Part shown: piece by piece, positions 8,049 to 15,831 of the stretch
Layout: the number at the start of each line of letters is the position of its first letter
Numbering within the stretch: position 1 is the stretch's first letter
Source: Gemmiger sp.
GTDB taxonomy: Bacteria > Bacillota > Clostridia > Oscillospirales > Ruminococcaceae
Assembly (NCBI GenBank): GCA_028710135.1
Contig: JAQUSS010000013.1
Location: forward strand, 1 to 36,027
Direction: 5' to 3'
Length of the DNA: 36,027 nt
The notes under the pieces: model-generated
Told to the model about the DNA's origin: nothing
The model's input: the letters and a program-made list of their open reading frames with translations, nothing else
The model's database searches: none
Program-made: the position numbers and the translations under genes

Positions 8049-8840
8049 CTACAGCCCAAACAAACGCCGGGCGTTGGCGGTGGTACAATCGGCCACCTGC
8101 TGGGGGGTTACCCCCCACAGCGCCGCAATATGCTCGGCCACGTAGGTAAGGTTGCGGCTATCGTTGCGGGTGCCGCGCAGGGGGGTGGGGGCCATGTAGG
8201 GGCAATCGGTTTCCAGCACGGCGGCCTCGTGCGGGATGGCGGCCAGCACCCGGCTGGCACGCTTGGCCCCCTTAAAGGTGACGGCCCCGCCAAAGCCCAG
8301 CAGCAGCCCCTGGCCAGTTAGCCAGGCGGCATCCTCGGCGCTGCCGCTATAGCAGTGCAAAATGCCACGGGGCTTGTAGCGGCGCAGCAGCTCGTAAATT
8401 TCGGCGTGGGCTTCGCGGTCGTGCACCAGCACCGGCTTGCCCAGCGCGGCGGCCAACTGTAGTTGGGCCTCAAACAGTTCATACTGTGCCTGCGCGGGGA
8501 TGGGCCAGTGGTGGTCTAACCCAATTTCGCCAATGGCCACCACCCGCTCGTCCTCCAGCAGGGGGCGCAGGGCGGCCAGCTCTGCCCGCCAATCGCCCCC
8601 GTAGGTGGAGAGGGTGGTGGCATCGGGGTCACCCAGGCTCTCGGGGTGGATGCCCAGCGCGGCGTACACGTAGGGGTGGGCGTGGGCCAGGGCCAGGGCC
8701 GCCCCGGCATTGCCAAAATGGGTGGCACATTCCACCACACCGCACACCCCGGCGGCGGGCAGGGCCGCCAACAGGGCGGCACGGTCGGGGTCAAAGGGGG
8801 CGCTGGTGTAGTGGGCGTGGGTATCAAACAGGTTTATCAT
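8049..8840 (-). CDS. tatD: TatD family metal-dependent hydrolase/DNase
   Basis: A 263-aa TIM-barrel amidohydrolase of the TatD family, whose members act as metal-dependent 3'-5' deoxyribonucleases. Metal-ligand motifs are in order: FDTHAH (His8, His10), GEIGLDHHW (Glu near 98), LVHDREA, LHCYSGS and ETDCPYM. The start is ATG 8840, giving the family's usual MINLFDTHAHY beginning. An in-frame upstream Met (8921) would lie deep inside the preceding permease gene. Its ATG overlaps the permease TGA by four bases (ATGA), so translational coupling is likely. TatD genes often follow metG in Firmicutes; here the permease separates them. Confidence 0.93.
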   Translation of the reverse strand: MINLFDTHAHYTSAPFDPDRAALLAALPAAGVCGVVECATHFGNAGAALALAHAHPYVYAALGIHPESLGDPDATTLSTYGGDWRAELAALRPLLEDERVVAIGEIGLDHHWPIPAQAQYELFEAQLQLAAALGKPVLVHDREAHAEIYELLRRYKPRGILHCYSGSAEDAAWLTGQGLLLGFGGAVTFKGAKRASRVLAAIPHEAAVLETDCPYMAPTPLRGTRNDSRNLTYVAEHIAALWGVTPQQVADCTTANARRLFGL

Positions 8841-9808
8841 GGGGCGGCAGGCTCCTTTTTGGGGCGGTTCACCAGCCAAATGCCCCCGCAAACCAGCACC
8901 AGTGCCCCAATATACTGCCATTCAAACAGCGGTTCGCCGTTGAGCAGGGCGGAAAGCAGAACGTTGATGACCGGAATCAGCAGCCCAAATACGCTGATGC
9001 GGGACACGGGGTTGTTTTTCATCAGCAGGGCCCACAGCACGTACCCCGCCCCCGAAACAAAGGCCAGGTAGAGCAGCACCGGGATGGCCAAGGGGCTTTG
9101 GGGGTGGAGCTGCCCGCCCATGGCCAGGCCCATGACCAACAGCGCCAGCCCGCCAACACCCAGGTTGATGCAGCAGACCGAAAAGCTATCGGCCTGCTTG
9201 GTTACGGCCTTGTTCCAAGGCCCGGCAACCGCAAAAATGGCCGAGGCAGCCAGCATACAGCCAATGCCCCACCCGCTGCCGCCGCCGTGGTTGCCAATGG
9301 TGGCAACCAGCACCCCGCCAAAGCCCAGGGCACAGCCCAGCGCCTTGCGGGGGGTTAGCCGGTCGGCCCGGCCATAGAGGAAGTGGGCCAAAATAACGCC
9401 CATAAAACTTTGGGTGCTGTTTAAAATGCCGCCCAGTGCCCCGGTTAGGGCGGCCACCGCGGCATAGTAAAAGAAATACTGGGCCGTGGTTTGCCACAGG
9501 CCCAACCCGCAGCAGGAGGCAAGCACCCGCCCGCGCGGGAAGGTGAGGGGGCGGCGGTGGAGCAGCAGCCCACACAAATAGACTAGGGCGCTGCCCATCA
9601 TAAACCGAACCCCCGCAAAGCAGAGGATGGAGGGGGTATCGGCGGCATCCATCGCAAACAGGCGGTAGCCCATTTTGATAAAGGGGAAGGCCGAGCCCCA
9701 CAAAATGTTGCAGAGCACCGCCAGCAGCACGGCGGCAGCAGGGGCGGAAAATAAAATGTCCAGCCGGGATTTTGGGGGAACCGGCGCTTGTGTTACGGTT
9801 TCAGTCAA
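8837..9808 (-). CDS. EamA/DMT-family permease, TTG start
   Basis: A 323-aa integral membrane protein with about ten hydrophobic helices in two homologous halves, the drug/metabolite transporter (EamA, RhaT-like) arrangement. N-terminal NILWGSAFPFIKMGY and the C-terminal half with PVSRISVFGLLIPVINVLLS match the two repeats. The start is a TTG at 9808, six bases after AAGGAG; there is no nearby ATG in frame. The metG stop (9823-9825) is only 14 bp upstream, so the ribosome binding site sits at the metG end. The gene is in the metG operon. The substrate is unknown; amino-acid or metabolite export would suit the racemase-metG context but is only inference. Confidence 0.88.
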   Translation of the reverse strand: MTETVTQAPVPPKSRLDILFSAPAAAVLLAVLCNILWGSAFPFIKMGYRLFAMDAADTPSILCFAGVRFMMGSALVYLCGLLLHRRPLTFPRGRVLASCCGLGLWQTTAQYFFYYAAVAALTGALGGILNSTQSFMGVILAHFLYGRADRLTPRKALGCALGFGGVLVATIGNHGGGSGWGIGCMLAASAIFAVAGPWNKAVTKQADSFSVCCINLGVGGLALLVMGLAMGGQLHPQSPLAIPVLLYLAFVSGAGYVLWALLMKNNPVSRISVFGLLIPVINVLLSALLNGEPLFEWQYIGALVLVCGGIWLVNRPKKEPAAP

Positions 9809-9822
9809 GATATACTCCTTCG

Positions 9823-11880
9823 TTAGTGGATGCGGGTGCCAACCGGCACATCGGCACCATAGAAGGCGATGGCGCAGCCGCCGTCCGCGGTATCGGCGGC
9901 CACAATCATCCCTTCGCTGGTGTATTTGCCCTTCATCATGGGGCGGGGGGCAAGGTTTGCCACAATGGGTAGGCGTTTGCCAACCAAATCCTCCGGCTTA
10001 TACCATTTGGCAATGCCGGAAAGGATGCAACGCTCCCGCTCGCCGTCAAACACAGTTAAATGCAGCAGCTTTTTGCTCTCCTTCAAGTTCTCGCAGGCCC
10101 GTACCTCGGCCACGCGCAGCTCAATTTTGGCAAAATCGTCGTAGGCAATTTTCGGCTCATGCTCGCCAATCAGCTCGGCGGTGGCAACGCCGGGGGCGGG
10201 GGCTGCGGGCGCATCGGCCGGCGCGCTATCGGCGGCGGCCTGTTTTTGTGCCTCCTGCAACGCATCCAGCGCGGCAAGCTCCTTGGCGGCATCAATGCGG
10301 GGGAAGATATTTTCGCCTTTGTGCAGGGTGGCGGTGGCGGGCAGCGCCCCAAAGGTGGCCACGCTGGCCCAGGTTTGCAGGGTGGGGTCTACGCCAAGCT
10401 GGGCAAAAATTTTATCGCAGCTTTCGGGCATAAAGGGCTTGAGCAGCACCCCGCAAAGCCGCAGCGTTTCGGCCAGGTTATACAATACACGCGACAGCCG
10501 GGGCAGGGTATCGGGGCTTTTGGCAAGCACCCAGGGGGCGGTTTCGTCAATGTATTTGTTGGCGCGGGCAATCACCCCAAACACCTCGGCCAAGGCGGTT
10601 TGGAAGGCGTATTTTTCCATCGCGGCCTCGTACCGGCCACGCAGGCCGCCCGCCAGGGCCAAAAGCTCCTCATCCTCAGGGCCGGTGGCCTGGGCGGCAG
10701 GCAGGGTGCCGCCAAAATATTTATCGGCCATGGCGGTAGTGCGGGAAAGCAGGTTGCCAAGGTCGTTCGCTAAATCCATATTGATGCGGTTGATCAGCAG
10801 CTCGTTGGAAAAATTGCCGTCGGTGCCAAACGGAAAATCGCGCAGAAGGAAATAGCGCAGGGCATCGGCGCTGTAGCGCTCGGCCAGCAGGTAGGGGTCC
10901 ACCACGTTGCCCTTGGATTTGCTCATTTTGCCGCCATCCAGCAGCAGCCAGCCGTGGCCAAACACCCGTTTGGGCAGGGGCATATCCATGCTCATCAGCA
11001 TGGCAGGCCAGATGATGGAGTGGAAGCGCACAATCTCTTTACCCACAAAATGCACATCGGCAGGCCAAAATTTTTGGTAGTCGGCATCGGGGTAGGCATC
11101 GTTCAAAAAGCCCAGCGCGGTGGTGTAGTTGAACAGGGCATCAATCCACACATACACAACGTGCTTGGGGTCAAAATCAACCGGCACACCCCAGGTAAAG
11201 CTGGTGCGGGAAACACAAAGGTCCTCCAGCCCCGGCTCAATAAAGTTGTGAATCATCTCGTTCACGCGGGAGCGGGGGAGAAGAAAATCGGTATTTTCAA
11301 GCAAATCGCGCACGGGGGCGGCGTATTTCGATAGCCGGAAAAAGTAGGCTTCCTCCTCGGCATCCACCACGGGGCGGCCACAGTCGGGGCAACAGCCGTT
11401 TACAAGCTGGCTCTCGGTCCAAAAGCTCTCGCAGGGGGTACAATACTTGCCCTTGTAGGTGCCCTTGTAAATATCGCCCTTATCGTACATTTTTTTGAAA
11501 ATTTTCTGGATGGCGGCAACGTGGTAGGTATCGGTGGTGCGGATAAAACGGTCGTAGCTGATGTTCATCAGCTTCCAAAGGTCTTTTACGCCCTGCTTGC
11601 CCTCCACAATGTTATCCACAAACTGCTGGGGGGTAACGCCCGCCTCGGCGGCTTTGGTTTCAATTTTTTGGCCATGCTCGTCGGTGCCGGTCAAAAACAT
11701 GACATCGTAGCCCTGCAAACGCTTGTAGCGGGCCATGGCATCGGTTGCCACCGTGCAGTAGGTGTGGCCGATGTGCAGCTTGGCGCTGGGGTAGTAGATG
11801 GGGGTGGTGATATAAAAGGTGTTTTTGCTATCCTTTTTGTCTTTCTTGTCCTTCTTTTCCATAGTGTCCATAATGGTCAT
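9823..11880 (-). CDS. metG: Methionyl-tRNA synthetase with C-terminal tRNA-binding domain
   Basis: Class I synthetase charging tRNA-Met and initiator tRNA. The 685-aa protein has HIGH at 36-39, a zinc-binding insert with CTPC and CCPDCG cysteines (about 145-165), KMSKS at about 317, the helical anticodon domain, then an Ala/Pro-rich linker. A C-terminal Trbp111/EMAPII-like domain starts near DDFAKIELRV and supports dimerisation and tRNA binding. The N-terminus is unusually Lys/Asp-rich for about 20 residues before TFYITTPIYYP. ATG 11880 overlaps the racemase stop (ATGA); ATGs at 11871 and 11862 are alternatives. It is the second gene of the racemase operon. Confidence 0.96.
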   Translation of the reverse strand: MTIMDTMEKKDKKDKKDSKNTFYITTPIYYPSAKLHIGHTYCTVATDAMARYKRLQGYDVMFLTGTDEHGQKIETKAAEAGVTPQQFVDNIVEGKQGVKDLWKLMNISYDRFIRTTDTYHVAAIQKIFKKMYDKGDIYKGTYKGKYCTPCESFWTESQLVNGCCPDCGRPVVDAEEEAYFFRLSKYAAPVRDLLENTDFLLPRSRVNEMIHNFIEPGLEDLCVSRTSFTWGVPVDFDPKHVVYVWIDALFNYTTALGFLNDAYPDADYQKFWPADVHFVGKEIVRFHSIIWPAMLMSMDMPLPKRVFGHGWLLLDGGKMSKSKGNVVDPYLLAERYSADALRYFLLRDFPFGTDGNFSNELLINRINMDLANDLGNLLSRTTAMADKYFGGTLPAAQATGPEDEELLALAGGLRGRYEAAMEKYAFQTALAEVFGVIARANKYIDETAPWVLAKSPDTLPRLSRVLYNLAETLRLCGVLLKPFMPESCDKIFAQLGVDPTLQTWASVATFGALPATATLHKGENIFPRIDAAKELAALDALQEAQKQAAADSAPADAPAAPAPGVATAELIGEHEPKIAYDDFAKIELRVAEVRACENLKESKKLLHLTVFDGERERCILSGIAKWYKPEDLVGKRLPIVANLAPRPMMKGKYTSEGMIVAADTADGGCAIAFYGADVPVGTRIH

Positions 11881-12644
11881 CCCTTCCTCTTGGTTCCATA
11901 TTGTTCGTCAAAACCGATGGGCTTAACGCCGCAGGCGAGCAGGGTGTGTTTGCACAGCACCTCGGTACTATCCAGGTAAAAGCTGCCCAGTTGTTCGTCC
12001 CGTTTTACAAGGCTCAACTCGGTGCAGCCCAGCACGGCCATGGTGCAGCCCTGGGCTTTTAAATCGTCCGCCGCGGCGCAAAACATTCGCATATCGGCCC
12101 GGTGCCCCTGCTTGATTTGCTCGTAGATAACCGCCATCACATCCCGCTGCCGTGCTTCGCTTGGCACGGCCCAGGGCAGGCCCGCTTCCTCACAAATCAA
12201 CTGGTAGGTGCCCGAGGTTAAGGTGCCATCGGTGGCCAGTATCCCCAGCTTGGTGCAGCCTGCGGCCTTGGCATCGGCCACCGTTAGGCGGGGCATATTC
12301 AGCACCGGCACCGGCAGGGTGGCGGCCAACCGGTCGTAAAAATAGTGGGCGGTGTTGCAGGGGATGGCCAGCAGGGTGGCCCCATATTTTACCAGCATCT
12401 CGCCATCACGCTGCATCACGGCAAAGGGGTCTTCCTCGCTTTGGCCGGTGATGAAGGCCGTACGGTCAGGGGTGGAGGCACGGCTGGATATCACAATATC
12501 CAGATGGTCTTGGTCGCAGGTGGCGGGGGTATGGTCGGTCAGCATCTGGTACAGGTAGCAGGTGGCAGCAGGCCCAAGCCCCCCCAAAATGCCCAGCACA
12601 GGCTTTTTGGGGCTATTCAAATTACACGCCGGGCTATTTTCCAT
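11877..12644 (-). CDS. Aspartate/glutamate racemase family protein
   Basis: A 255-aa PLP-independent amino acid racemase of the Asp/Glu/hydantoin superfamily. N-terminal GILGGLGPAAT is the aspartate racemase signature. The two catalytic cysteines are in IPCNTAH (near residue 95) and LGCTEL (near 206). It is distinct from the murI gene at 19237, so the window encodes two racemases of this superfamily. Aspartate is the likely substrate, but broad-spectrum activity is possible. A strong GGAGGT lies 7 nt before ATG 12644. It is the first gene of the metG operon and its stop overlaps the metG start. Confidence 0.87.
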   Translation of the reverse strand: MENSPACNLNSPKKPVLGILGGLGPAATCYLYQMLTDHTPATCDQDHLDIVISSRASTPDRTAFITGQSEEDPFAVMQRDGEMLVKYGATLLAIPCNTAHYFYDRLAATLPVPVLNMPRLTVADAKAAGCTKLGILATDGTLTSGTYQLICEEAGLPWAVPSEARQRDVMAVIYEQIKQGHRADMRMFCAAADDLKAQGCTMAVLGCTELSLVKRDEQLGSFYLDSTEVLCKHTLLACGVKPIGFDEQYGTKRKG

Positions 12645-12768
12645 TATGTTACCTCCAGGTTGCCATATACAACAAACGGCCTAAAAACATAGCGTTTGCG
12701 GGCGCAGAACAGCAAAGCTGCCGCAGCCTTTGGCAAATGCAACTTTTTTAGACGGTTTGACAAGTTCT

Positions 12769-12797
12769 ATTATACGGCGATAAACCAAATTTTGCAA
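12769..12797 (-). promoter_or_regulatory. Promoter of the racemase-metG-eamA-tatD operon
   Basis: On the minus strand TTGCAA (12792-12797), 17 bp, then a perfect TATAAT (12769-12774). Transcription should begin near 12762, giving an approximately 118-nt leader before the racemase gene. No T-box or SAM riboswitch signature is recognisable in that leader, although it contains a GCTGC/GCAGC inverted repeat. Confidence 0.8.
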
Positions 12798-12799
12798 GG

Positions 12800-12834
12800 A
12801 AAAAGCCTGCCCACGGCGCACCGGGGCAGGCTTT
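12800..12834 (-). terminator. Terminator after the P-loop kinase-like gene
   Basis: AAAGCCTGCCC (12802-12812) pairs perfectly with GGGCAGGCTTT (12824-12834). The minus-strand continuation is TTTTTCC. It separates this gene from the metG operon promoter immediately downstream. Confidence 0.85.
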
Positions 12835-12847
12835 GTGGCAGGTAGAA

Positions 12848-13447
12848 TCAGCGTACGGCCTCCAATTGGTCAATCAGGGTGTGCATGGAGGCGGCGTACT
12901 CCTCGTCGGAGGAATTTTGGAAGATGAAAAAGCAATCTTTATAGGTGGGGGTCAACAGGTAGGGCGGGATGTCATAATCAATGGTTTTTACATACTCGTC
13001 CCAGTGCTCAAGCTTCCAGGTGTCACGGTCGGAGTTGCGCTCAATCATCCGCTGGTGGCAAACCTCGGGTGCGGTTTGCACCCAAATAATCACCAGGCTG
13101 GCGTTGCACTGGGCATGGAGGCGGGCGCGCAGCTTTTTGATATAGTGGGCATCGTGCAGCTCCCGGGTGAAGGGGGCGTTCACCAGCACGTTATCCTCGT
13201 AGGTTAGGGCATCAAAGGCAAGATCCAAAATTACATCGTACTCGGGGTTGCGCACCCAGGTTTCAAAAAAATCAGAGCTACGGTCAAACGGGTGGCCCGC
13301 AGCCTCAAAAATTTTGCGGGAGAGGGGAATCAGGGTGTCTTTATCGAGGTAGACGATGTGGTGCATATTCTCGGCAATTTTTTTGGAGATAAAGGTTTTG
13401 CCGGAGGCTGGCGGCGATACCACCAGAATGAGTTTTTTACGGTTCAC
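12848..13447 (-). CDS. P-loop nucleoside-triphosphate-binding protein, kinase-like
   Basis: A 199-aa protein with an N-terminal Walker A loop, VSPPASGKTFISKK (about residues 8-21). YLDKDTLIP follows near 36-44, in the position of the Asp-containing substrate-binding strand of zeta-toxin/shikimate-kinase-like enzymes. VIIWVQTAPEVCHQRMIERN resembles the LID region of small-molecule kinases. The start is GTG 13447, six bases after GGAGGG; an upstream in-frame ATG (13522) lacks a ribosome binding site. The gene is monocistronic with its own terminator. A TATAAT-like -10 exists on the minus strand at 13559-13564 without a convincing -35. Substrate unknown. Confidence 0.7.
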   Translation of the reverse strand: MNRKKLILVVSPPASGKTFISKKIAENMHHIVYLDKDTLIPLSRKIFEAAGHPFDRSSDFFETWVRNPEYDVILDLAFDALTYEDNVLVNAPFTRELHDAHYIKKLRARLHAQCNASLVIIWVQTAPEVCHQRMIERNSDRDTWKLEHWDEYVKTIDYDIPPYLLTPTYKDCFFIFQNSSDEEYAASMHTLIDQLEAVR

Positions 13448-13663
13448 AAAAATCCCTCCCACGGGTGAAAGGCGGATGGCAGGCCAGCCGGTACGCACCG
13501 GTACCATAAAAAGGCCCGCCATCGCCCTAAAAATATGTTAAACAATTAACTATATACTATTATACACAAATAAACGCGAAAATCTATATGCAAAACACCC
13601 TACATTTTGCACTTTTGCGCAGATAGAAGTTGTGAATCCGCCTAAAAAGCCGCATTTTGCCAA

Positions 13664-13737
13664 GGTGGCGGCAGGGAGGGCTTTCGCCACCCGGCGGGGG
13701 GCTGCCCCCGCTGCCGCGCCGGGGCAAACGGTTTGCC
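13664..13737. repeat. Cluster of three GC-rich hairpins in the kinase-argF gap
   Basis: The 443-bp gap (13448-13890) contains no gene I can support. Its middle holds three consecutive inverted repeats: GGTGGCG/CGCCACC (13664-13670 with 13685-13691), GGGGG/CCCCC (13696-13700 with 13705-13709) and GGCAAAC/GTTTGCC (13723-13729 with 13731-13737), the last followed by TTTT. The flanks are A/T-rich. They lie upstream of the argF promoter, so they are not part of its leader. They may be an extragenic repeat element. Confidence 0.5.
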
Positions 13738-13768
13738 TTTTGGACGGGCTGGCCAGGCGGGGAAGCTG

Positions 13769-13820
13769 CGTGAATAAATATGCGAATAAACTTGAATATA
13801 ATGCAAATTTTGTGAATAAA
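13769..13820 (+). promoter_or_regulatory. Candidate ArgR/AhrC operator region (three TGAATA boxes)
   Basis: Three TGAATA cores begin at 13771, 13793 and 13813, spaced 22 and 20 bp, about two helical turns. The first box (13769-13786) agrees with the Bacillus ARG-box pattern CATGAATAAAAATKCAAK at about 14 of 18 positions. The second (from 13791) continues into ATGCAAAT. They sit immediately upstream of the argF -35 box. The binding protein is inferred. Confidence 0.5.
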
Positions 13821-13824
13821 ACCC

Positions 13825-13853
13825 TTGCAGACCAAGCGGGATTGTGCCATAAT
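13825..13853 (+). promoter_or_regulatory. argF promoter
   Basis: TTGCAG (13825-13830), 17 bp, CATAAT (13848-13853). The predicted start near 13860 leaves a leader of about 30 nt with the GGGAGG ribosome binding site. Confidence 0.75.
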
Positions 13854-13890
13854 AAAGTATATTGTTTACAAAACCGGGAGGAATATGAAA

Positions 13891-14880
13891 ATGAACCTAC
13901 AAGGCAGAGATTTTTTGACACTGCTGGATTATACCCCGCAGGAGATTGCCGGGCTGCTGGCCCTGGCGGCGGAGCTGAAGGCAAAAAAGAAGGCGGGCAT
14001 CCCCCACGATACCCTGCGCGGCAAAAATGTGGCGCTGATTTTTGAGAAAACCTCCACCCGCACCCGTTGCAGCTTTGAGGTAGCCGCCCACGATTTGGGG
14101 ATGGGCACCACCTACTTAAACCCGAAAGACAGCCAAATTGGCAAGAAGGAGAGCATTGCCGATACCGCCCAGGTGCTGGGGGGGATGTTTGATGGGATTG
14201 AATACCGCGGCTTTGGCCAGGCCATTGTGGAGGAGCTGGCCCAGTATGCCCCGGTGCCGGTGTGGAACGGGCTGACGAACGAATACCACCCCACCCAAAT
14301 TTTGGCCGATTTTTTAACCATACAGGAACATTTTGGGCATTTGCAGGGGATAAAATTTGTTTACCTGGGCGATGCGCGGTATAACATGGGCAACTCGCTG
14401 ATGATTGGCTGCGCCAAAATGGGGCTGCATTTTGTGGCCTGCGCGCCAAAAGCCTACCAGCCGGATGCCGCCCTGGTGGAAACCTGCCAAAAAATTGCCG
14501 CCGAAACCGGCGCTACGCTGGAATTTTTGGAGGATACCGCCCAGGCGGTAAAAAATGCCGATGTGCTGTACACCGATGTATGGGTGAGCATGGGCGAGCC
14601 CGAGGCCGTGTGGGCCGAGCGCATCCGCGCGTTGGGCCCCTACCAAATTAATGCGGCGCTGATGGCGCAGGCCGGGCCGCAGGCGGTGTTTATGCACTGC
14701 CTGCCCGCCTACCACGACCATAAAACCGAGGTTGGCCGGGTGATGGGCGAAGCGTTTGGCCGCGATGCCATGGAGGTGACGGACGAGGTGTTTACCGGGG
14801 CACAGTCCATCGTATTCCAGGAGGCAGAAAACCGGATGCACACCATCAAGGCCGTGATGGCCGCCACCCTGGGCGGGTAA
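13891..14880 (+). CDS. argF: Ornithine carbamoyltransferase
   Basis: Transfers the carbamoyl group from carbamoyl phosphate to ornithine, giving citrulline in arginine synthesis; the reverse reaction serves arginine deiminase pathways. The 329-aa protein has the carbamoyl phosphate loop STRTRCSFE (about 53-61), HPTQILADF (about 131-139) and HCLPA near 270, which carries the catalytic Cys. ATG 13891 is chosen because GGGAGG (13876-13881) is 9 nt away; ATG 13885 (two residues longer) is only 3 nt from it. No other arg gene is in the window. Upstream ARG-box-like repeats favour the biosynthetic role under arginine control. The promoter is a good sigma-A match. Confidence 0.96.
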   Translation: MNLQGRDFLTLLDYTPQEIAGLLALAAELKAKKKAGIPHDTLRGKNVALIFEKTSTRTRCSFEVAAHDLGMGTTYLNPKDSQIGKKESIADTAQVLGGMFDGIEYRGFGQAIVEELAQYAPVPVWNGLTNEYHPTQILADFLTIQEHFGHLQGIKFVYLGDARYNMGNSLMIGCAKMGLHFVACAPKAYQPDAALVETCQKIAAETGATLEFLEDTAQAVKNADVLYTDVWVSMGEPEAVWAERIRALGPYQINAALMAQAGPQAVFMHCLPAYHDHKTEVGRVMGEAFGRDAMEVTDEVFTGAQSIVFQEAENRMHTIKAVMAATLGG

Positions 14881-14903
14881 ATGCAGCCCACCGGCAACCG
14901 GCC

Positions 14904-14932
14904 TTGAAAAACACGCGCCCCTGCGGTATACT
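14904..14932 (+). promoter_or_regulatory. Promoter for the ECF S-component gene
   Basis: TTGAAA (14904-14909), 17 bp, TATACT (14927-14932). The -10 falls in the loop region of the hairpin at 14914-14948, so the promoter and the probable argF 3' hairpin overlap. Confidence 0.65.
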
Positions 14933-14948
14933 ATACGGCAGGGGCGCG
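14914..14948 (+). terminator. Long inverted repeat after argF (possible terminator or operator)
   Basis: CGCGCCCCTGC (14914-14924) pairs perfectly with GCAGGGGCGCG (14938-14948). The loop contains a further GTATA-C-TATAC symmetry. It lies 33 nt after the argF stop but has no U run, so termination would be inefficient. Its symmetry around a -10 box would also suit a repressor site. Confidence 0.5.
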
Positions 14949-15010
14949 GTTGCGTACCCACAAATTGCGCTGTACTTTGCAGAAAAGACGGCAGCAGGAG
15001 GAAATTGAAT

Positions 15011-15628
15011 ATGAAAACATCCAAGGCAAATGTCCGTGGCATGACCCAGCTTGCGCTTTTGGTGGCGCTGGTTTTGGTGATGGCCTACACACCGCTGGGC
15101 TACCTGCCCGTTGGCCCGCTGAGTTTAAGCCTACTTACCATCCCGGTGGCCATTGGCGCCATGCTGCTGGGGCCGGGGGCGGGCGCGGTGCTGGGCACCG
15201 TGTTTGGCTTAACCAGCTTTTTAAGCGCCATGCAGGGCCAAAGTGTGATGGGCAGCGCGCTGTTTAGCGCAAACCCGTTTTTTTGCTTTATCAACTGTGT
15301 GGTGGCGCGGCTGCTGTGTGGGCTGCTGTGTGGGCTTTTGTACCGGGCGCTCCGCCGGGCACTGCCCGGGCGGACAAAAACGTCCTGTGCGTTGGGTGCG
15401 CTTTCGGCCCCGGTGCTAAACACCATTTTGTTTATGGGGTGCCTGGTGTTGCTGTTTTACCGCACCCCCTATGTGCAAAACCTGGCCGCCGGGCTGGGCA
15501 GCACCAACCCGTTTACCTTTGTGGTGGTGCTGGTGGGGGTGCAAGGGCTGGTGGAAGCCGTTAGCTGCTGCGCCATTGCCACCGCCGTGACCCTGCCGCT
15601 GCTGAAAATTTTGGGCAAAGAGAAATAA
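15011..15628 (+). CDS. ECF transporter substrate-binding (S) component
   Basis: A 205-aa very hydrophobic protein with about six membrane helices. The N-terminal pattern MTQLALLVALVLVMAYTPLG, then LLTIPVAIGAMLLGPGAGAVLGTVFGLTSF, is that of S components of energy-coupling factor vitamin importers, which work with a shared EcfA/A'/T module encoded elsewhere. The helix 1 region resembles S components that I associate with pantothenate-type or uncharacterised vitamins; the ligand cannot be assigned. ATG 15011 is 9 nt after GGAGG; a TTG two codons earlier is too close. It has its own promoter and a strong terminator. I see no known riboswitch in the approximately 70-nt leader. Confidence 0.85.
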   Translation: MKTSKANVRGMTQLALLVALVLVMAYTPLGYLPVGPLSLSLLTIPVAIGAMLLGPGAGAVLGTVFGLTSFLSAMQGQSVMGSALFSANPFFCFINCVVARLLCGLLCGLLYRALRRALPGRTKTSCALGALSAPVLNTILFMGCLVLLFYRTPYVQNLAAGLGSTNPFTFVVVLVGVQGLVEAVSCCAIATAVTLPLLKILGKEK

Positions 15629-15665
15629 AGCCGCGATGGCGGCTAAAAACTGAAACAATATAGCC

Positions 15666-15708
15666 AAACACCGTGTGCCGCAAAATAAAGCGGCACACGG
15701 TGTTTTTT
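15666..15708 (+). terminator. Terminator of the ECF S-component gene
   Basis: A 16-bp perfect stem (15666-15681 with 15690-15705) encloses the 8-nt loop AAAATAAA, followed by a run of six T (15703-15708). Confidence 0.95.
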
Positions 15709-15796
15709 GGTGGTTTTTAAAAATGCGGGGGCAGGGCGGTTGCAATGGATTTCCACGCCGGAACGTAGAAGGAGATTGGCAACAGCTGCAACAGCC

Positions 15797-15831
15797 AAAA
15801 AAAGCTGGCCGCACCTTTCGATGCGGCCAGC
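15797..15831 (-). terminator. Terminator of the large RNA
   Basis: GCTGGCCGCA and TGCGGCCAGC form a perfect 10-bp stem (15822-15831 with 15804-15813) with loop TCGAAAGG, followed on the minus strand by seven T (15803-15797). On the plus strand no T run follows, so the orientation is clear. Confidence 0.95.

Noticed and set aside
12757-12785. Plus-strand TTGACA followed by a GATAAA element
   Set aside because: The -10 is poor and there is no plus-strand gene downstream; the opposite-strand promoter explains the site better.
13550-14449. 299-codon minus-strand ORF covering the start of argF
   Set aside because: It is the antisense shadow of argF plus intergenic sequence, rich in Pro/Ser/Arg without motifs; argF is unambiguous.
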